Shown here piece after piece: positions 27,081 to 35,090 of a DNA stretch of 64,000 nt. Every line of letters begins with the position of its first letter. Position 1 is the stretch's first letter. The DNA comes from Microbacterium thalli. Lineage in GTDB: Bacteria; Actinomycetota; Actinomycetes; Actinomycetales; Microbacteriaceae. The stretch lies in NCBI RefSeq assembly GCF_028737325.1, contig NZ_JAQZCH010000001.1, forward strand, positions 1,532,732 through 1,596,731, given 5' to 3'. The notes under the pieces were generated by a model that ran no database searches, was not told the DNA's origin, and saw nothing but the letters and a program-made list of their open reading frames with translations. A program made the position numbers and the translations under genes.

Positions 27081-27155
27081 GCCTCTGTAGCTCAGTGGAA
27101 GAGCCACTCCGTCCTAAGGAGCGGGTCGGGGGTTCGAATCCCTCCAGGGGCACCA
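27081..27155 (+). tRNA. tRNA-Arg (anticodon CCT)
   Basis: The cloverleaf is complete. Acceptor GCCTCTG pairs with CAGGGGC, D-stem GCTC with GAGC, the anticodon loop is GTCCTAA with anticodon CCT reading AGG, and the T-arm is GGGGGTTCGAATCCCTC. CCA is encoded (27153-27155). Its 3' end borders the low-GC segment that follows. Confidence 0.95.
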
Positions 27156-27307
27156 CAAAGTTCGACTGACGAAGCTGCGCGGCCTCCTGATGCCGCCGCC
27201 CGCGAGGCTTGCGCGCTATTCTGCAGATCCAGATCGCGCCGTGCCTCCGGCGCGGTGCCGCACGCGTGGGACGGTACTGTCAAGGAAGATGAGGCGGGGG
27301 AGCAATC

Positions 27308-28654
27308 TTGGAGACTACGACACTCACAATCGAGCAGGTGGGGGCCTTGTCCAGCCGGGAGGAAGACCACCTCTTCGATCGGAAATCGCGGAGCATCACG
27401 CCGGCAAAGCTCACGAAGACGCTCTCTGGGTTCGCCAACGCCGACGGCGGTGAGATCTTGATCGGCATCGAGGATGACGGTACCTGGAATGGCGCACCTA
27501 AAGTGGAGGCGTTCAATGGCACCCTGCAGGCCTTTGAGCCACTCTTTCCGTACGGGACCGAGTTTGATTACGAGTTCCTGACCCATCCAGACGACCAGAG
27601 CGTCGTGATGCACGTCACCGTTCAGAAGTCCCGTGAAATCAAGTTTGCATCCGACGGCAAGGCCTACGTTCGCCGCGGTGCGCAGTCCCTCCCGGTGGAG
27701 GACCTCGAGTTGCTTAGGCGCCAGAAGGGCTTGACGACCCTCGAGACTGCAACCCTCAACTACCCATACACGCAACTCGTCGAGTCGCCGGTCATTGATG
27801 ACTTCACTCGACGGATCGTACCAACGTCGGCGCCCGAACCATGGCTCCGTAAGCAGAACCTGATCGTGGGAGACCTTCCGACGGTGGCCGGGACCCTCCT
27901 GTTCCACGACGAGCCGCAAATTCATCTGCCGCGCTCGTCCGTCAAAATCTACCGGTACACGACGAGCGACGTGGAGGGATCCCGCGAGCATCTTGCGTAC
28001 GATCCGATCTCGATTGACGGTGCTATTGCGGAACAAGTTGCCGCTGCAGTTGCCGAGACGGTGCGTCAGGTCGAAGAGATACCAACGCTTGACACCGAGG
28101 GGCTCATAAAGATCAAGTATCCCGACGAGACGCTTCACGAGATTATTACGAACGCCGTCATTCATCGGGACTATGCAGTAAACGACGACGTGCACGTGCG
28201 CATCTTCGACAACCGGATCGAGGTTCAGAGCCCGGGCGGCTTGCCGGCAAATATCACTGCTGCAAATATTCTCGACGAGCGGTTCTCAAGAAATCCGATC
28301 GTTGTTCGCCTCCTCAACAAATTCCCGGACGCACCAAACAAGGATGTGGGCGAGGGGTTGAACACTGCTTTCGAAGCAATGCGTAAGTTGGACCTCCGCG
28401 ACCCGGAGATCCGCGACACGGGCACTTCGGTTCTCGTTGTCGTGTGGCATGAGAGTCTCGCGTCACCGGAGTCACGAATCATGGACTTTCTGAAATCCAA
28501 CAAGACGATCAGCAATCGTGAAGCGCGTACACTGCTCAACCGGCCGGAAGCGGAACGTTCAATCCGGCGGCTCTTCGAATCGCTAGTTGCGTCGAACCTG
28601 ATCGAACGCGTGCCAGGGACGAGTGGCCGAGGTTCAAAGTATCGCGCGAAGTAG
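27308..28654 (+). CDS. AlbA_2/Schlafen-domain ATP-binding regulator
   Basis: This 448-residue protein has an N-terminal AlbA_2 (Schlafen-like divergent AAA_4) domain: EEDHLFDRKSRS, SGFANADGGEILIGIEDDG and AYVRRGAQSLPV (about 18-140). A GHKL-like ATPase region follows, with HEIITNAVIHRDY, VQSPGGLPANIT and EGLNTAFEAM (about 270-375), and then a C-terminal winged helix (390-448). The TTG start has GGGGGAG six bases upstream. Such proteins are frequent on mobile islands and in defence loci, mostly as putative regulators. GC content, especially at third positions, is visibly lower than in neighbours, and the gene directly follows tRNA-Arg, indicating transfer. Confidence 0.9.
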   Translation: METTTLTIEQVGALSSREEDHLFDRKSRSITPAKLTKTLSGFANADGGEILIGIEDDGTWNGAPKVEAFNGTLQAFEPLFPYGTEFDYEFLTHPDDQSVVMHVTVQKSREIKFASDGKAYVRRGAQSLPVEDLELLRRQKGLTTLETATLNYPYTQLVESPVIDDFTRRIVPTSAPEPWLRKQNLIVGDLPTVAGTLLFHDEPQIHLPRSSVKIYRYTTSDVEGSREHLAYDPISIDGAIAEQVAAAVAETVRQVEEIPTLDTEGLIKIKYPDETLHEIITNAVIHRDYAVNDDVHVRIFDNRIEVQSPGGLPANITAANILDERFSRNPIVVRLLNKFPDAPNKDVGEGLNTAFEAMRKLDLRDPEIRDTGTSVLVVVWHESLASPESRIMDFLKSNKTISNREARTLLNRPEAERSIRRLFESLVASNLIERVPGTSGRGSKYRAK

Positions 28655-29190
28655 CGGGTCGCAGGGGACGTTTTATGTTGGCGTTCCGCCTATGTTGGAG
28701 TGTCGAGACCGTGCGCGCCATCGGCTTTTGATCTCGAGAGCGGCACGAGACACCCCCCCCCAATTCCGACGCCCGACTGCAAGCAGACCGTGCGGTTCCC
28801 GAGGAGCGAATCTACCGGCCGATGACATGAATCACGCGACGCTGCGTCTTGCGCGTGTCGCCGCGGTCGAGTCGCCGTTAGTGGTGCAGTGCTTGATCTG
28901 TCGTGTTGGTGCGTTGGGTGCTAATTTCGAGGACGGTTGCGATCACATCCTCGGTGCTGCTCTCGGCGACTAGGGTGATACGAGACTCCGCGCGGGCCTC
29001 GAGCCCGAGTAGCGGCGCCCTGCGGCCAATTCGTCGGACAGTTTGGCGAGTACAGCGCCCGCGAGGAGGCGATAGCGTCACCGTTCGGGGAAACCCCGGC
29101 GGCGCGGGTGCGTCGAGGGATCTTGCGGATAAGCCGCGCGTTGGGCAGCAGCGACGGAAGGGTACGCTGAAAAGAACCCACGCGACCGGG
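28655..29190. other. Decayed non-coding segment of the tRNA-Arg island
   Basis: No intact gene is present. A run of nine C occurs at 28753-28761. On the minus strand, pieces of protein-like sequence can be read in alternating frames around 28880-29080, for example ESRITLVAESSTEDVIATV and YRLLAGAVLAKLSDELAAG. This suggests a broken gene running opposite to the AlbA_2 gene. The source family was not recognised. Base composition is intermediate between the AlbA_2 gene and the core chromosome. Confidence 0.5.
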
Positions 29191-29268
29191 CGATTTCGGT
29201 GGCTTGAGCGCGCCGGCCCTTCCCAGTGCGCCCCAGCCCGATCTGCGAGGAATTCGGCACGGACGTCA

Positions 29269-29585
29269 GGGGGTTGAACGAGCCCTCGCGGGGCAGCATC
29301 CGGATGCGAAAACTGGGTCGATCGCCGCTCGCGCCGGTGCCCTGCTGCGATTCCGCGACGAGATGAACGTCGAAGACGTCGTTGTGGCGCCATACAAGCC
29401 GGGCTCGACCATCAATCTCGAGGTGATCTCGAGCGAGTACTACTTCAAGCCGGACGCGCCGACCCACCGACGCCGTCGATCGGATCAAGACCGGGCTGCC
29501 TCTAGCAGTTTCTACTCAACCCGCCTCTTCGAGATCGGGTCTGTGCTGACTGTATTGAGGGCGCGAAGGCACGTGACCTACAGCG
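29269..29585 (+). pseudogene. Remnant of an Mrr-type restriction protein N-terminal domain
   Basis: The translated stretch ALLRFRDEMNVEDVVVAPYK followed by PGSTINLEVISSEYYFKPDAPTH resembles the N-terminal domain of actinobacterial restriction-system (Mrr-like) proteins. The similarity continues as DRIKTGLPLAVSTQPA in a +1 frame (about 29475-29525), then returns to the first frame at LFEIGSVLTVLRARRHVTY. The second shift fits loss of one C at 29525. No nuclease domain follows, and the frame ends in unrelated sequence before 29735. The family match is from memory and moderate. Confidence 0.5.
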
Positions 29586-29740
29586 TGGCGTCCGGCGAGA
29601 CCGGGTACGGCATCGGAGAACGCCTCTGTCTCGACTACATCACGATGTTGTCGTACAACCACAAGTCCTTCTCCGAGCCGAAGCTCCAGCCCGGGCGACA
29701 TTCTGATCCTGCGCCCCAGGCGCTCGGCTAGCATTTCCGC

Positions 29741-29968
29741 ATGGCCAAAGCACCCCGGATCACCGACGTCTCGATCGGCGGCGACGGCATCCGTCTCGGT
29801 CAGTTCATGAAGTTTGCGGGCCTGCTCGACTCGGGCGGCGACGTCAAAGAGGCCATCATCGATGGCTACGTGACGGTCAACGGCGAGGTTGAGCGGCGCC
29901 GTGGTCGTCAGTTGCAGGTCGACGACGTCGTCAGCCACGAAGGTCGCACGGTCCGCGTCCGCCCGTAA
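29741..29968 (+). CDS. S4-domain RNA-binding protein (YaaA/RlbA-like)
   Basis: This 75-residue protein consists almost only of an S4 RNA-binding fold: IRLGQFMKFAGLLDSGGDVK, then IIDGYVTVNGEVERRRGRQL. Short S4 proteins of this kind are linked to ribosome assembly or stalled-ribosome handling in other bacteria. The gene marks the return to core-like base composition after the island and lies 88 bases before an ABC-F gene, which would suit a shared translational role. Confidence 0.9.
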   Translation: MAKAPRITDVSIGGDGIRLGQFMKFAGLLDSGGDVKEAIIDGYVTVNGEVERRRGRQLQVDDVVSHEGRTVRVRP

Positions 29969-30055
29969 ACGGGGATAACGGGTTCACGTCCCGTTAGCCA
30001 CTGCCAGGTTTGGGGCTGCGTCAGCGTTCATCCCGCCGGATGACAGAATCGTCCG

Positions 30056-31699
30056 GTGACCGCAACTCTCGTCGCTCAGGACCTCGCCGGCGGATACGGC
30101 CACCGCACTCTCTTCGACGGCGTCGATCTCACCGTCAGCCCGGGTGACGTCGTCGGTGTCGTCGGCGCCAACGGTGCCGGCAAGTCCACGCTGCTGCGCA
30201 TCCTCGCCGGACGCGACGCGCCCCAGGCGGGCACCGTCAGTCTCGCTCCCGCCGACGCCTTCGTCGGTTGGCTGCCGCAGGAGCACGAGCGCGTCGAAGG
30301 CGAGACCGTCGCCGCGTACATCGCCCGCCGCACGGGATGCGCCGAGGCGACGGCCGAGATGGATGCCGCGGCATCCGACCTCGGTGATCCCTCCATCGCC
30401 GGCGCTGACGATCGGTACGCCACCGCCCTCGACCGCTGGCTCGCGAGCGGCGCGGCCGACCTCGACGAGCGCCTGCCGATCGTGCTCGCCGACCTCGGGC
30501 TCGAGCTCGACGCCGACGGCATCCACATGACGTCCCTCTCGGGCGGGCAGGCGGCGCGCGTCGGACTCGCCGCTCTGCTGCTCTCGCGCTTCGACATCGT
30601 GCTGCTCGATGAACCCACGAACGACCTCGACCTCGACGGGCTCGAGCGTCTCGAAGCGTTCGTGCACGGCCTGCGCGGGGGAGTCGTGCTGGTCAGCCAC
30701 GACCGCGAGTTCCTGGCGCGCAGCGTGACGCGCGTGCTCGAGCTCGACCTCGCGCAGAACTCGCACCGCATCTATGGCGGCGGCTATGACGCCTACCTCG
30801 AAGAGCGGGCGACTGTGCGACGTCATGCTCGTGAGAAGTACGACGAGTTCGCGGGCAAGAAGGCCGACCTCGTTGCGCGGGCTCGCGTGCAGCGCGAGTG
30901 GTCGAGCCAGGGCGTGCGCAACGCGATGAAGAAGAACCCCGACAACGACAAGATCCGCCGCAAGGCCGCGACGGAGTCAAGCGAGAAGCAGGCGCAGAAG
31001 GTGCGCCAGATGGAGAGCCGCATCGCCCGGCTCGACGAGGTCGAGGAGCCGCGCAAGGAGTGGCAGCTCGAGTTCACGATCGGCGCTGCGCCGCGGTCGA
31101 GCTCGGTCGTCTCAACGCTCAACGGCGCCGTCGTCCGCCAGGGCTCGTTCACGCTCGGACCGGTGTCTCTGCAGATCAACGCGGGCGACCGCATCGGCAT
31201 CACTGGGCCCAACGGTGCCGGCAAGTCCACGCTGCTGCGCACGATCCTCGGACGGCAGCAGCCCGACGAGGGGAGCGCCAGCATCGGGTCGAACGTCAGC
31301 ATCGGCGAGATCGATCAGGCGCGCTCGCTGCTGGTGGGCTCGACGCCGCTCGCCGACGCCTTCGAGGCGCTGGTGCCCGAGATGGCTTCCGGCGAGGTGC
31401 GGACGCTGCTCGCGAAGTTCGGGCTCAAGGCCGACCACGTTCTGCGTCCGGTCGGCGAGCTGTCACCGGGAGAGCGCACCCGCGCCGGCCTCGCCCTGCT
31501 GCAGGCGCGCGGCGTGAACGTCCTCGTCCTCGACGAACCGACGAACCACCTCGACCTGCCGGCCATCGAACAGCTCGAGCAAGCCCTTGAGTCGTACGAC
31601 GGCACGCTGCTGCTCGTCACCCACGACCGTCGGATGCTGGATGCCGTCAGCACCAACCGTCGCTGGCACGTCGAGGGCGGTCGGGTCACCGAGGCCTAA
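30056..31699 (+). CDS. ABC-F family ATPase
   Basis: This 547-residue soluble protein has two ABC domains and no membrane part. The first has Walker A GANGAGKST (about 37-45), signature LSGGQAARVG and LLDEPTNDLDL. The second has GPNGAGKST (about 382-390), LSPGERTRAG and VLDEPTNHLDL. The linker between them (about 235-325) is long, basic and helical, as in ABC-F factors that enter the ribosomal E site. The subtype (EttA-like or antibiotic-resistance) cannot be settled. GTG is the start; no ATG fits. Confidence 0.92.
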   Translation: MTATLVAQDLAGGYGHRTLFDGVDLTVSPGDVVGVVGANGAGKSTLLRILAGRDAPQAGTVSLAPADAFVGWLPQEHERVEGETVAAYIARRTGCAEATAEMDAAASDLGDPSIAGADDRYATALDRWLASGAADLDERLPIVLADLGLELDADGIHMTSLSGGQAARVGLAALLLSRFDIVLLDEPTNDLDLDGLERLEAFVHGLRGGVVLVSHDREFLARSVTRVLELDLAQNSHRIYGGGYDAYLEERATVRRHAREKYDEFAGKKADLVARARVQREWSSQGVRNAMKKNPDNDKIRRKAATESSEKQAQKVRQMESRIARLDEVEEPRKEWQLEFTIGAAPRSSSVVSTLNGAVVRQGSFTLGPVSLQINAGDRIGITGPNGAGKSTLLRTILGRQQPDEGSASIGSNVSIGEIDQARSLLVGSTPLADAFEALVPEMASGEVRTLLAKFGLKADHVLRPVGELSPGERTRAGLALLQARGVNVLVLDEPTNHLDLPAIEQLEQALESYDGTLLLVTHDRRMLDAVSTNRRWHVEGGRVTEA

Positions 31700-31734
31700 T
31701 TCGCGCGGACTGCCCCGACGCGGCTACCCGACAC

Positions 31735-32118
31735 TCAGTCCGTCGGTGGCTGCTCGGTTTGCGCGCTCCACTGCGCCCGCAGCACGCTCACGACATCGTC
31801 GAGCCCCGATCCGGCGCGGAGGGCTTCGTCGGTCAGCTCGCGAACACGCTTGAGCACGCCCTGGGGGAGCACCGCCGCCGATTCCGCGACGCGCGTTCCG
31901 GCGGCGGTGCGGCTGACGACGAGTCCCTCTTGCTCGAGCAGTTTGTAGGCCTTCGCGACGGTGCCGGGTGCGACGCCGAGGTCGGCGGCGGTCTGACGGA
32001 CGGTCGGCAGGCGTTCGTTCGCCGCGAGCATGCCCGACACGATGAGCCCGCGCAGCTGCAGATAGATCTCGCGCGACGGGGTGCTCTCGTCGGCGAAGAG
32101 CGGCCGAGTCATGGTCAT
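31735..32118 (-). CDS. GntR-family regulator, YtrA-like
   Basis: This 127-residue short GntR regulator has an N-terminal winged helix (about 12-80: EIYLQLRGLIVSGML, ADLGVAPGTVAKAYKLLEQEG) and only a short helical dimerisation tail, the YtrA pattern. The ATG overlaps the stop of the upstream membrane-protein gene (ATGA), so they form one operon. Such regulators normally repress their own operon; the dyad at 33220-33239 in the operon promoter is the likely site. Confidence 0.9.
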   Translation of the reverse strand: MTMTRPLFADESTPSREIYLQLRGLIVSGMLAANERLPTVRQTAADLGVAPGTVAKAYKLLEQEGLVVSRTAAGTRVAESAAVLPQGVLKRVRELTDEALRAGSGLDDVVSVLRAQWSAQTEQPPTD

Positions 32119-33179
32119 CGTGCGTAGCCGACATCCGGTCCGGACGCCCCGGGTGCGGGGGTAGCCGGGGCGGCGACCGAGGTGTGATCGGCGCGCGGCA
32201 CGAGTGATCCCCCGACGACGAGCAGCATGCAAAGCGCCACGATCTCGACGATCGGCGCTGCGGCTCCGGCGAGAGAGGCGAGCTCCGCGTATCGCCACGC
32301 GACGTCGTAGGACGTCGTGGCGGCCGGGCCATCGACGGTGAGCGTGGTGGCGGAGCCCGCGTTGCCGATGAGGCGCCACGCGGCGGCGAGGGTGAGCAGG
32401 CTCGCACCCGTCGTGAGCCAGACGACGCCCCCGGCGGTGCGGCGGCGGGCTGCTCGCTCGGTCGCGACGGTCTCGGGACGGAGGAACGGCCGCGCCGCGT
32501 TGCGGGCGAGTGCACGCCAAGCGGCGACCGCCAGCAGCACCAGGGCGATCAGGGCGGGCACGCCGTAGATCCAGCCGTAGAAGACGACGCGCAGGGGATC
32601 GACATCCGCGGCGTTCGGGATCGGGATGACGAGCCACAGCCAGTCGCCGTCATCGTTCGGCGACGAAGCGAGCCCGGCCGCGATTGTCGTCCCGACCAGC
32701 GTGAGGGCTGCGATGGTCAGCGCGACGAGGGCCATCGGTGAGCTGAATGAGACCCACGACCTGCGTACCGGCGGCGACACGGGACGCTCGGGTGCGCCCG
32801 ATCCGCGGGTGCGGATGAGGATCAGTGCGGCAACGATGCCGATCACCGCCACGACGAGGGGCGTGGCGACGCGCCACCATGACGCCCCGAAGCCGTCCCA
32901 GATGTAGCCGCGAAAGAAGAACTCGAGAACAAAGGAGACTGCGACGGCGACGCCCGTGCCGGCGAGGGCGAGGTGCTCACCGGCATATCGATGCCGGAGC
33001 GCGGATCGACGTTCTCCGATGAGTCCAGCGCCGCGCTCGATACCGCCGCTCGTGTTCGCCCGGATCGCGACGACCGTCGCGGCGGCGACGAGCGCGAGGA
33101 CGAACGACATCGGAGGCCACGTCGCAATGGCGCCGGTGAGGTCGAGGGGCCCGACGGTCGCGAAGAGAGGGACGAGCAT
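32115..33179 (-). CDS. Polytopic membrane protein of unknown function
   Basis: This 354-residue protein has roughly eight hydrophobic helices spread along its length and a Pro/Ala-rich C-terminus. There is no recognised transporter or enzyme motif. The ATG at 33179 has GAAAGG about eight bases upstream. It is the first gene of a two-gene operon with a YtrA-like repressor, which in other bacteria often guards transport or cell-envelope stress genes. Confidence 0.8.
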   Translation of the reverse strand: MLVPLFATVGPLDLTGAIATWPPMSFVLALVAAATVVAIRANTSGGIERGAGLIGERRSALRHRYAGEHLALAGTGVAVAVSFVLEFFFRGYIWDGFGASWWRVATPLVVAVIGIVAALILIRTRGSGAPERPVSPPVRRSWVSFSSPMALVALTIAALTLVGTTIAAGLASSPNDDGDWLWLVIPIPNAADVDPLRVVFYGWIYGVPALIALVLLAVAAWRALARNAARPFLRPETVATERAARRRTAGGVVWLTTGASLLTLAAAWRLIGNAGSATTLTVDGPAATTSYDVAWRYAELASLAGAAAPIVEIVALCMLLVVGGSLVPRADHTSVAAPATPAPGASGPDVGYAR

Positions 33180-33219
33180 GCGTGACGCCTTTCGCTTGTA
33201 TCCCGAGAGTGAAACAAAA

Positions 33220-33239
33220 TGTATCAGGGATATGGTACA
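33220..33239 (-). promoter_or_regulatory. Probable GntR operator over the operon promoter
   Basis: TGTATCA-N6-TGGTACA forms an imperfect dyad. Read on the minus strand, a possible -35 TTGGCT and a -10 TACATT spaced 16 bases flank or overlap it. The next gene downstream on that strand is the membrane protein whose partner is the GntR regulator. Confidence 0.6.
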
Positions 33240-33265
33240 AGCCAATTGCGCCGCATTGCTCGCTG

Positions 33266-33312
33266 AGCAACCGAGGTTGACAACCGCCCGATAAGCAACC
33301 TAGGTTGCTGAC
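33266..33312 (+). promoter_or_regulatory. Leaderless promoter with two palindromic operators
   Basis: A consensus -35 TTGACA (33277-33282) and a -10 TAGGTT (33301-33306) are spaced 18 bases apart. They place the transcription start at about 33313, the A of the ATG, so the mRNA should be leaderless. A perfect 16-bp palindrome AGCAACCTAGGTTGCT (33294-33309) covers the -10, and a second dyad CAACCGAGGTTG (33268-33279) touches the -35. Their centres are 28 bases apart. Confidence 0.82.
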
Positions 33313-33558
33313 ATGGAATCCACCCAGGTCGCCGGCGTCGCCGCCGACACGCGCGACCCGCGTGCGGGCCTGCGGGCGATCGCCTCGCTGCGCTCGCTCA
33401 CCGAGCGCCTCGAACTGGCGCAGGTCGAGGCGGGTCTGCGCGCCGGCATGAGCTGGCAGGAGATCGCCGACGCGCTCGGCGTCTCACGCCAGGCCGTGCA
33501 CAAGAAGTACGCCAAGCGGATCGACCCGACCATCGACATCCCGAGGAGAGCCCGATGA
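33313..33558 (+). CDS. Small helix-turn-helix protein
   Basis: This 81-residue DNA-binding protein has the helix-turn-helix at about 44-68 (GMSWQEIADALGVSRQAVHKK). The rest is helical with no ligand domain. The gene appears to be leaderless and overlaps the Clp_N gene by four bases (ATGA). It probably binds the two GCAACC-type palindromes in its own promoter. HTH plus Clp_N pairs recur in actinobacteria, but their physiological role has not been established as far as I know. Confidence 0.88.
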   Translation: MESTQVAGVAADTRDPRAGLRAIASLRSLTERLELAQVEAGLRAGMSWQEIADALGVSRQAVHKKYAKRIDPTIDIPRRAR

Positions 33559-34544
33559 GCAAGCTGACGGTCGCCACCGCGACGATGTACGACCTGTCCC
33601 TGGCCGCCGCGGAGGAGGCATCCCGTCTCGGAGAACAGAGCGGCGACATCGACCACCTTCTGCTGGCTCTGACGATCAACGAGCAAGTCGCCGGCCAGGT
33701 GCTGCGCTCGCTCGGCGCCGACCTCGAACGCACCCGCGCGGCGGTCGAGCAGCAGCATGCCGAGCAGCTCGCCTCGCTCGGGGTGCGGGCATCGCCGCCC
33801 GGCCCGGGCCGCATCACGTTCCACGAGCGCGGTGACTTCGAATGGAACGACCGCGCTCTCGACGTGCTGCGGCGCGCGGCGAAGGGTCGGAAGCGCGGCG
33901 ATGCTGCCGCGGTGCTGCGCGAACTCGTCGGCGAGGGCAGCGGCCTCGTCGAGGCGATCCTCCAGCGGCTTGAGACGACGCCGCAGCAGGTGCGTGAGCT
34001 TCTCGACCAGGCCGAGCGGTACCCGTCGCCGCCGAGCGGCACCTTCGACGGTCGTTCGCTGTCGGGCTCCGGCGCAGCTCACGTCACCGCTCCCGTCGCG
34101 ACGGTGTGGGCGCTCGTGAGCGATCCCGCGCGGATGCCGGAATGGGACCTCGGTTTCGGCCGCGTCAGCGACCTGCCCGGCGAGGTCGTCGCTGGGTCGG
34201 TGTGGACCGCGTACGCGCTCGAAACCGCGGCCGATGGCAAGCCGCAGCGCGTCCGGCCCGATCGACAGCGGGCTCGCGTCACGCTCGTCGAGCTCGAGCC
34301 GATGGTCGCGATCGAGTGGACGACGACCTGGCCCGACGCGATGACCTCGAACACGCGTCGCACGCGCATCGAGCTGGAACCCGCGGCGGGCGGCACGCAC
34401 CTGCGGATCCGCCAGGCCTGGGAGCGCACCGGCTCGCGTCGCGGCATCCCTCCGCTCCGTTGGGTGATGCGACCGCTCTACACGTTCGCGATCTGGCTGC
34501 AGATCTCGCAGCTGGGCGCGTCGATCGGGCGGGCGTTCCGGTAG
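33555..34544 (+). CDS. Clp_N-SRPBCC fusion protein
   Basis: The protein has 329 residues. Residues 1-145 form a Clp N-terminal-type double repeat (YDLSLAAAEEASRLGEQSGD, then DIDHLLLALTINEQVAG), the fold that ClpA/ClpC use to receive adaptors and substrates; no AAA motor is attached. Residues about 172-329 form an SRPBCC/START-like hydrophobic pocket (HVTAPVATVWALVSDPARMPEWD). It could sense a hydrophobic ligand or misfolded protein and act with the HTH partner; this is inference. The ATG overlaps the HTH stop. Confidence 0.85.
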   Translation: MSKLTVATATMYDLSLAAAEEASRLGEQSGDIDHLLLALTINEQVAGQVLRSLGADLERTRAAVEQQHAEQLASLGVRASPPGPGRITFHERGDFEWNDRALDVLRRAAKGRKRGDAAAVLRELVGEGSGLVEAILQRLETTPQQVRELLDQAERYPSPPSGTFDGRSLSGSGAAHVTAPVATVWALVSDPARMPEWDLGFGRVSDLPGEVVAGSVWTAYALETAADGKPQRVRPDRQRARVTLVELEPMVAIEWTTTWPDAMTSNTRRTRIELEPAAGGTHLRIRQAWERTGSRRGIPPLRWVMRPLYTFAIWLQISQLGASIGRAFR

Positions 34545-34570
34545 GTCGAACCGGATGCCGCCCACGCCGC

Positions 34571-34936
34571 CTACCCGCGGCGGCTGATCAGCACCGCGGC
34601 GATGGCCACCGCCGCGATGACGGCGGCGAGGCGCACGGCCTTGCCGGTGCCGCGCGAGACCGTGAGCACGCGATCGGCGATCTTCGTGTTGGCGTCGATG
34701 CGGGCGGTGGCGAAACCGGCGGCGGCATCCACGATCTTGTCGGCGACGGGAACCGCGTCAGGGATGGCGCTCTTCGCGACATCCTGCGCCTTGTGGATGA
34801 CGCCCTTGCCGGCGTCCGCCACACCATGGACGGCACGGGAGGCTGCGCGCGTGAGGCCCTTCTCGGACTTCGGGGTCTCGGTGGTGGACGCGCTCTGCTC
34901 GTCGTTCGTCGCGGCGGGGGTGTTCTCGTCAGCCAT
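34571..34936 (-). CDS. Small membrane-anchored hypothetical protein
   Basis: This 121-residue protein has a polar N-terminus, a helical Ala/Lys segment (about 30-85) and one C-terminal hydrophobic helix (about 100-116) ending ISRRG. It is likely tail-anchored. No family was recognised. The ATG at 34936 has GGAG five bases upstream, whereas the longer frame lacks a site. Confidence 0.75.
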   Translation of the reverse strand: MADENTPAATNDEQSASTTETPKSEKGLTRAASRAVHGVADAGKGVIHKAQDVAKSAIPDAVPVADKIVDAAAGFATARIDANTKIADRVLTVSRGTGKAVRLAAVIAAVAIAAVLISRRG

Positions 34937-35090
34937 GGCGGCTCCGTTCGTCGTAAGGCGGAACGTCGCCACTCTCGCATCGCCGGCGCGATCGAGAGAG
35001 GCCCTAGCCGGGCCGGCGGATTTCGCGTATGTCCGGTCCGGCCGAACCGACCGTGCGAGCACTGCGCGGTGACGCGATAGCGTCGGGGTG

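Noticed and set aside
27092-28195. A 367-codon minus-strand frame across the AlbA_2 gene whose end reads GGIRTPDPLLRTEWLFH.
   Set aside because: That ending is the well-known false peptide produced by translating the antisense of a tRNA; the frame is antisense to tRNA-Arg and to a better-supported gene.
28753-28761. A run of nine C as a phase-variation switch.
   Set aside because: It lies in non-coding decayed sequence after the stop of the AlbA_2 gene and not in a promoter or reading frame that can be supported.
27156-29740. A second attachment site (direct repeat of the tRNA-Arg 3' end) closing the island.
   Set aside because: No copy of the last about 20 bases of the tRNA was found by eye downstream to 29740, so boundaries on that side are by composition only.
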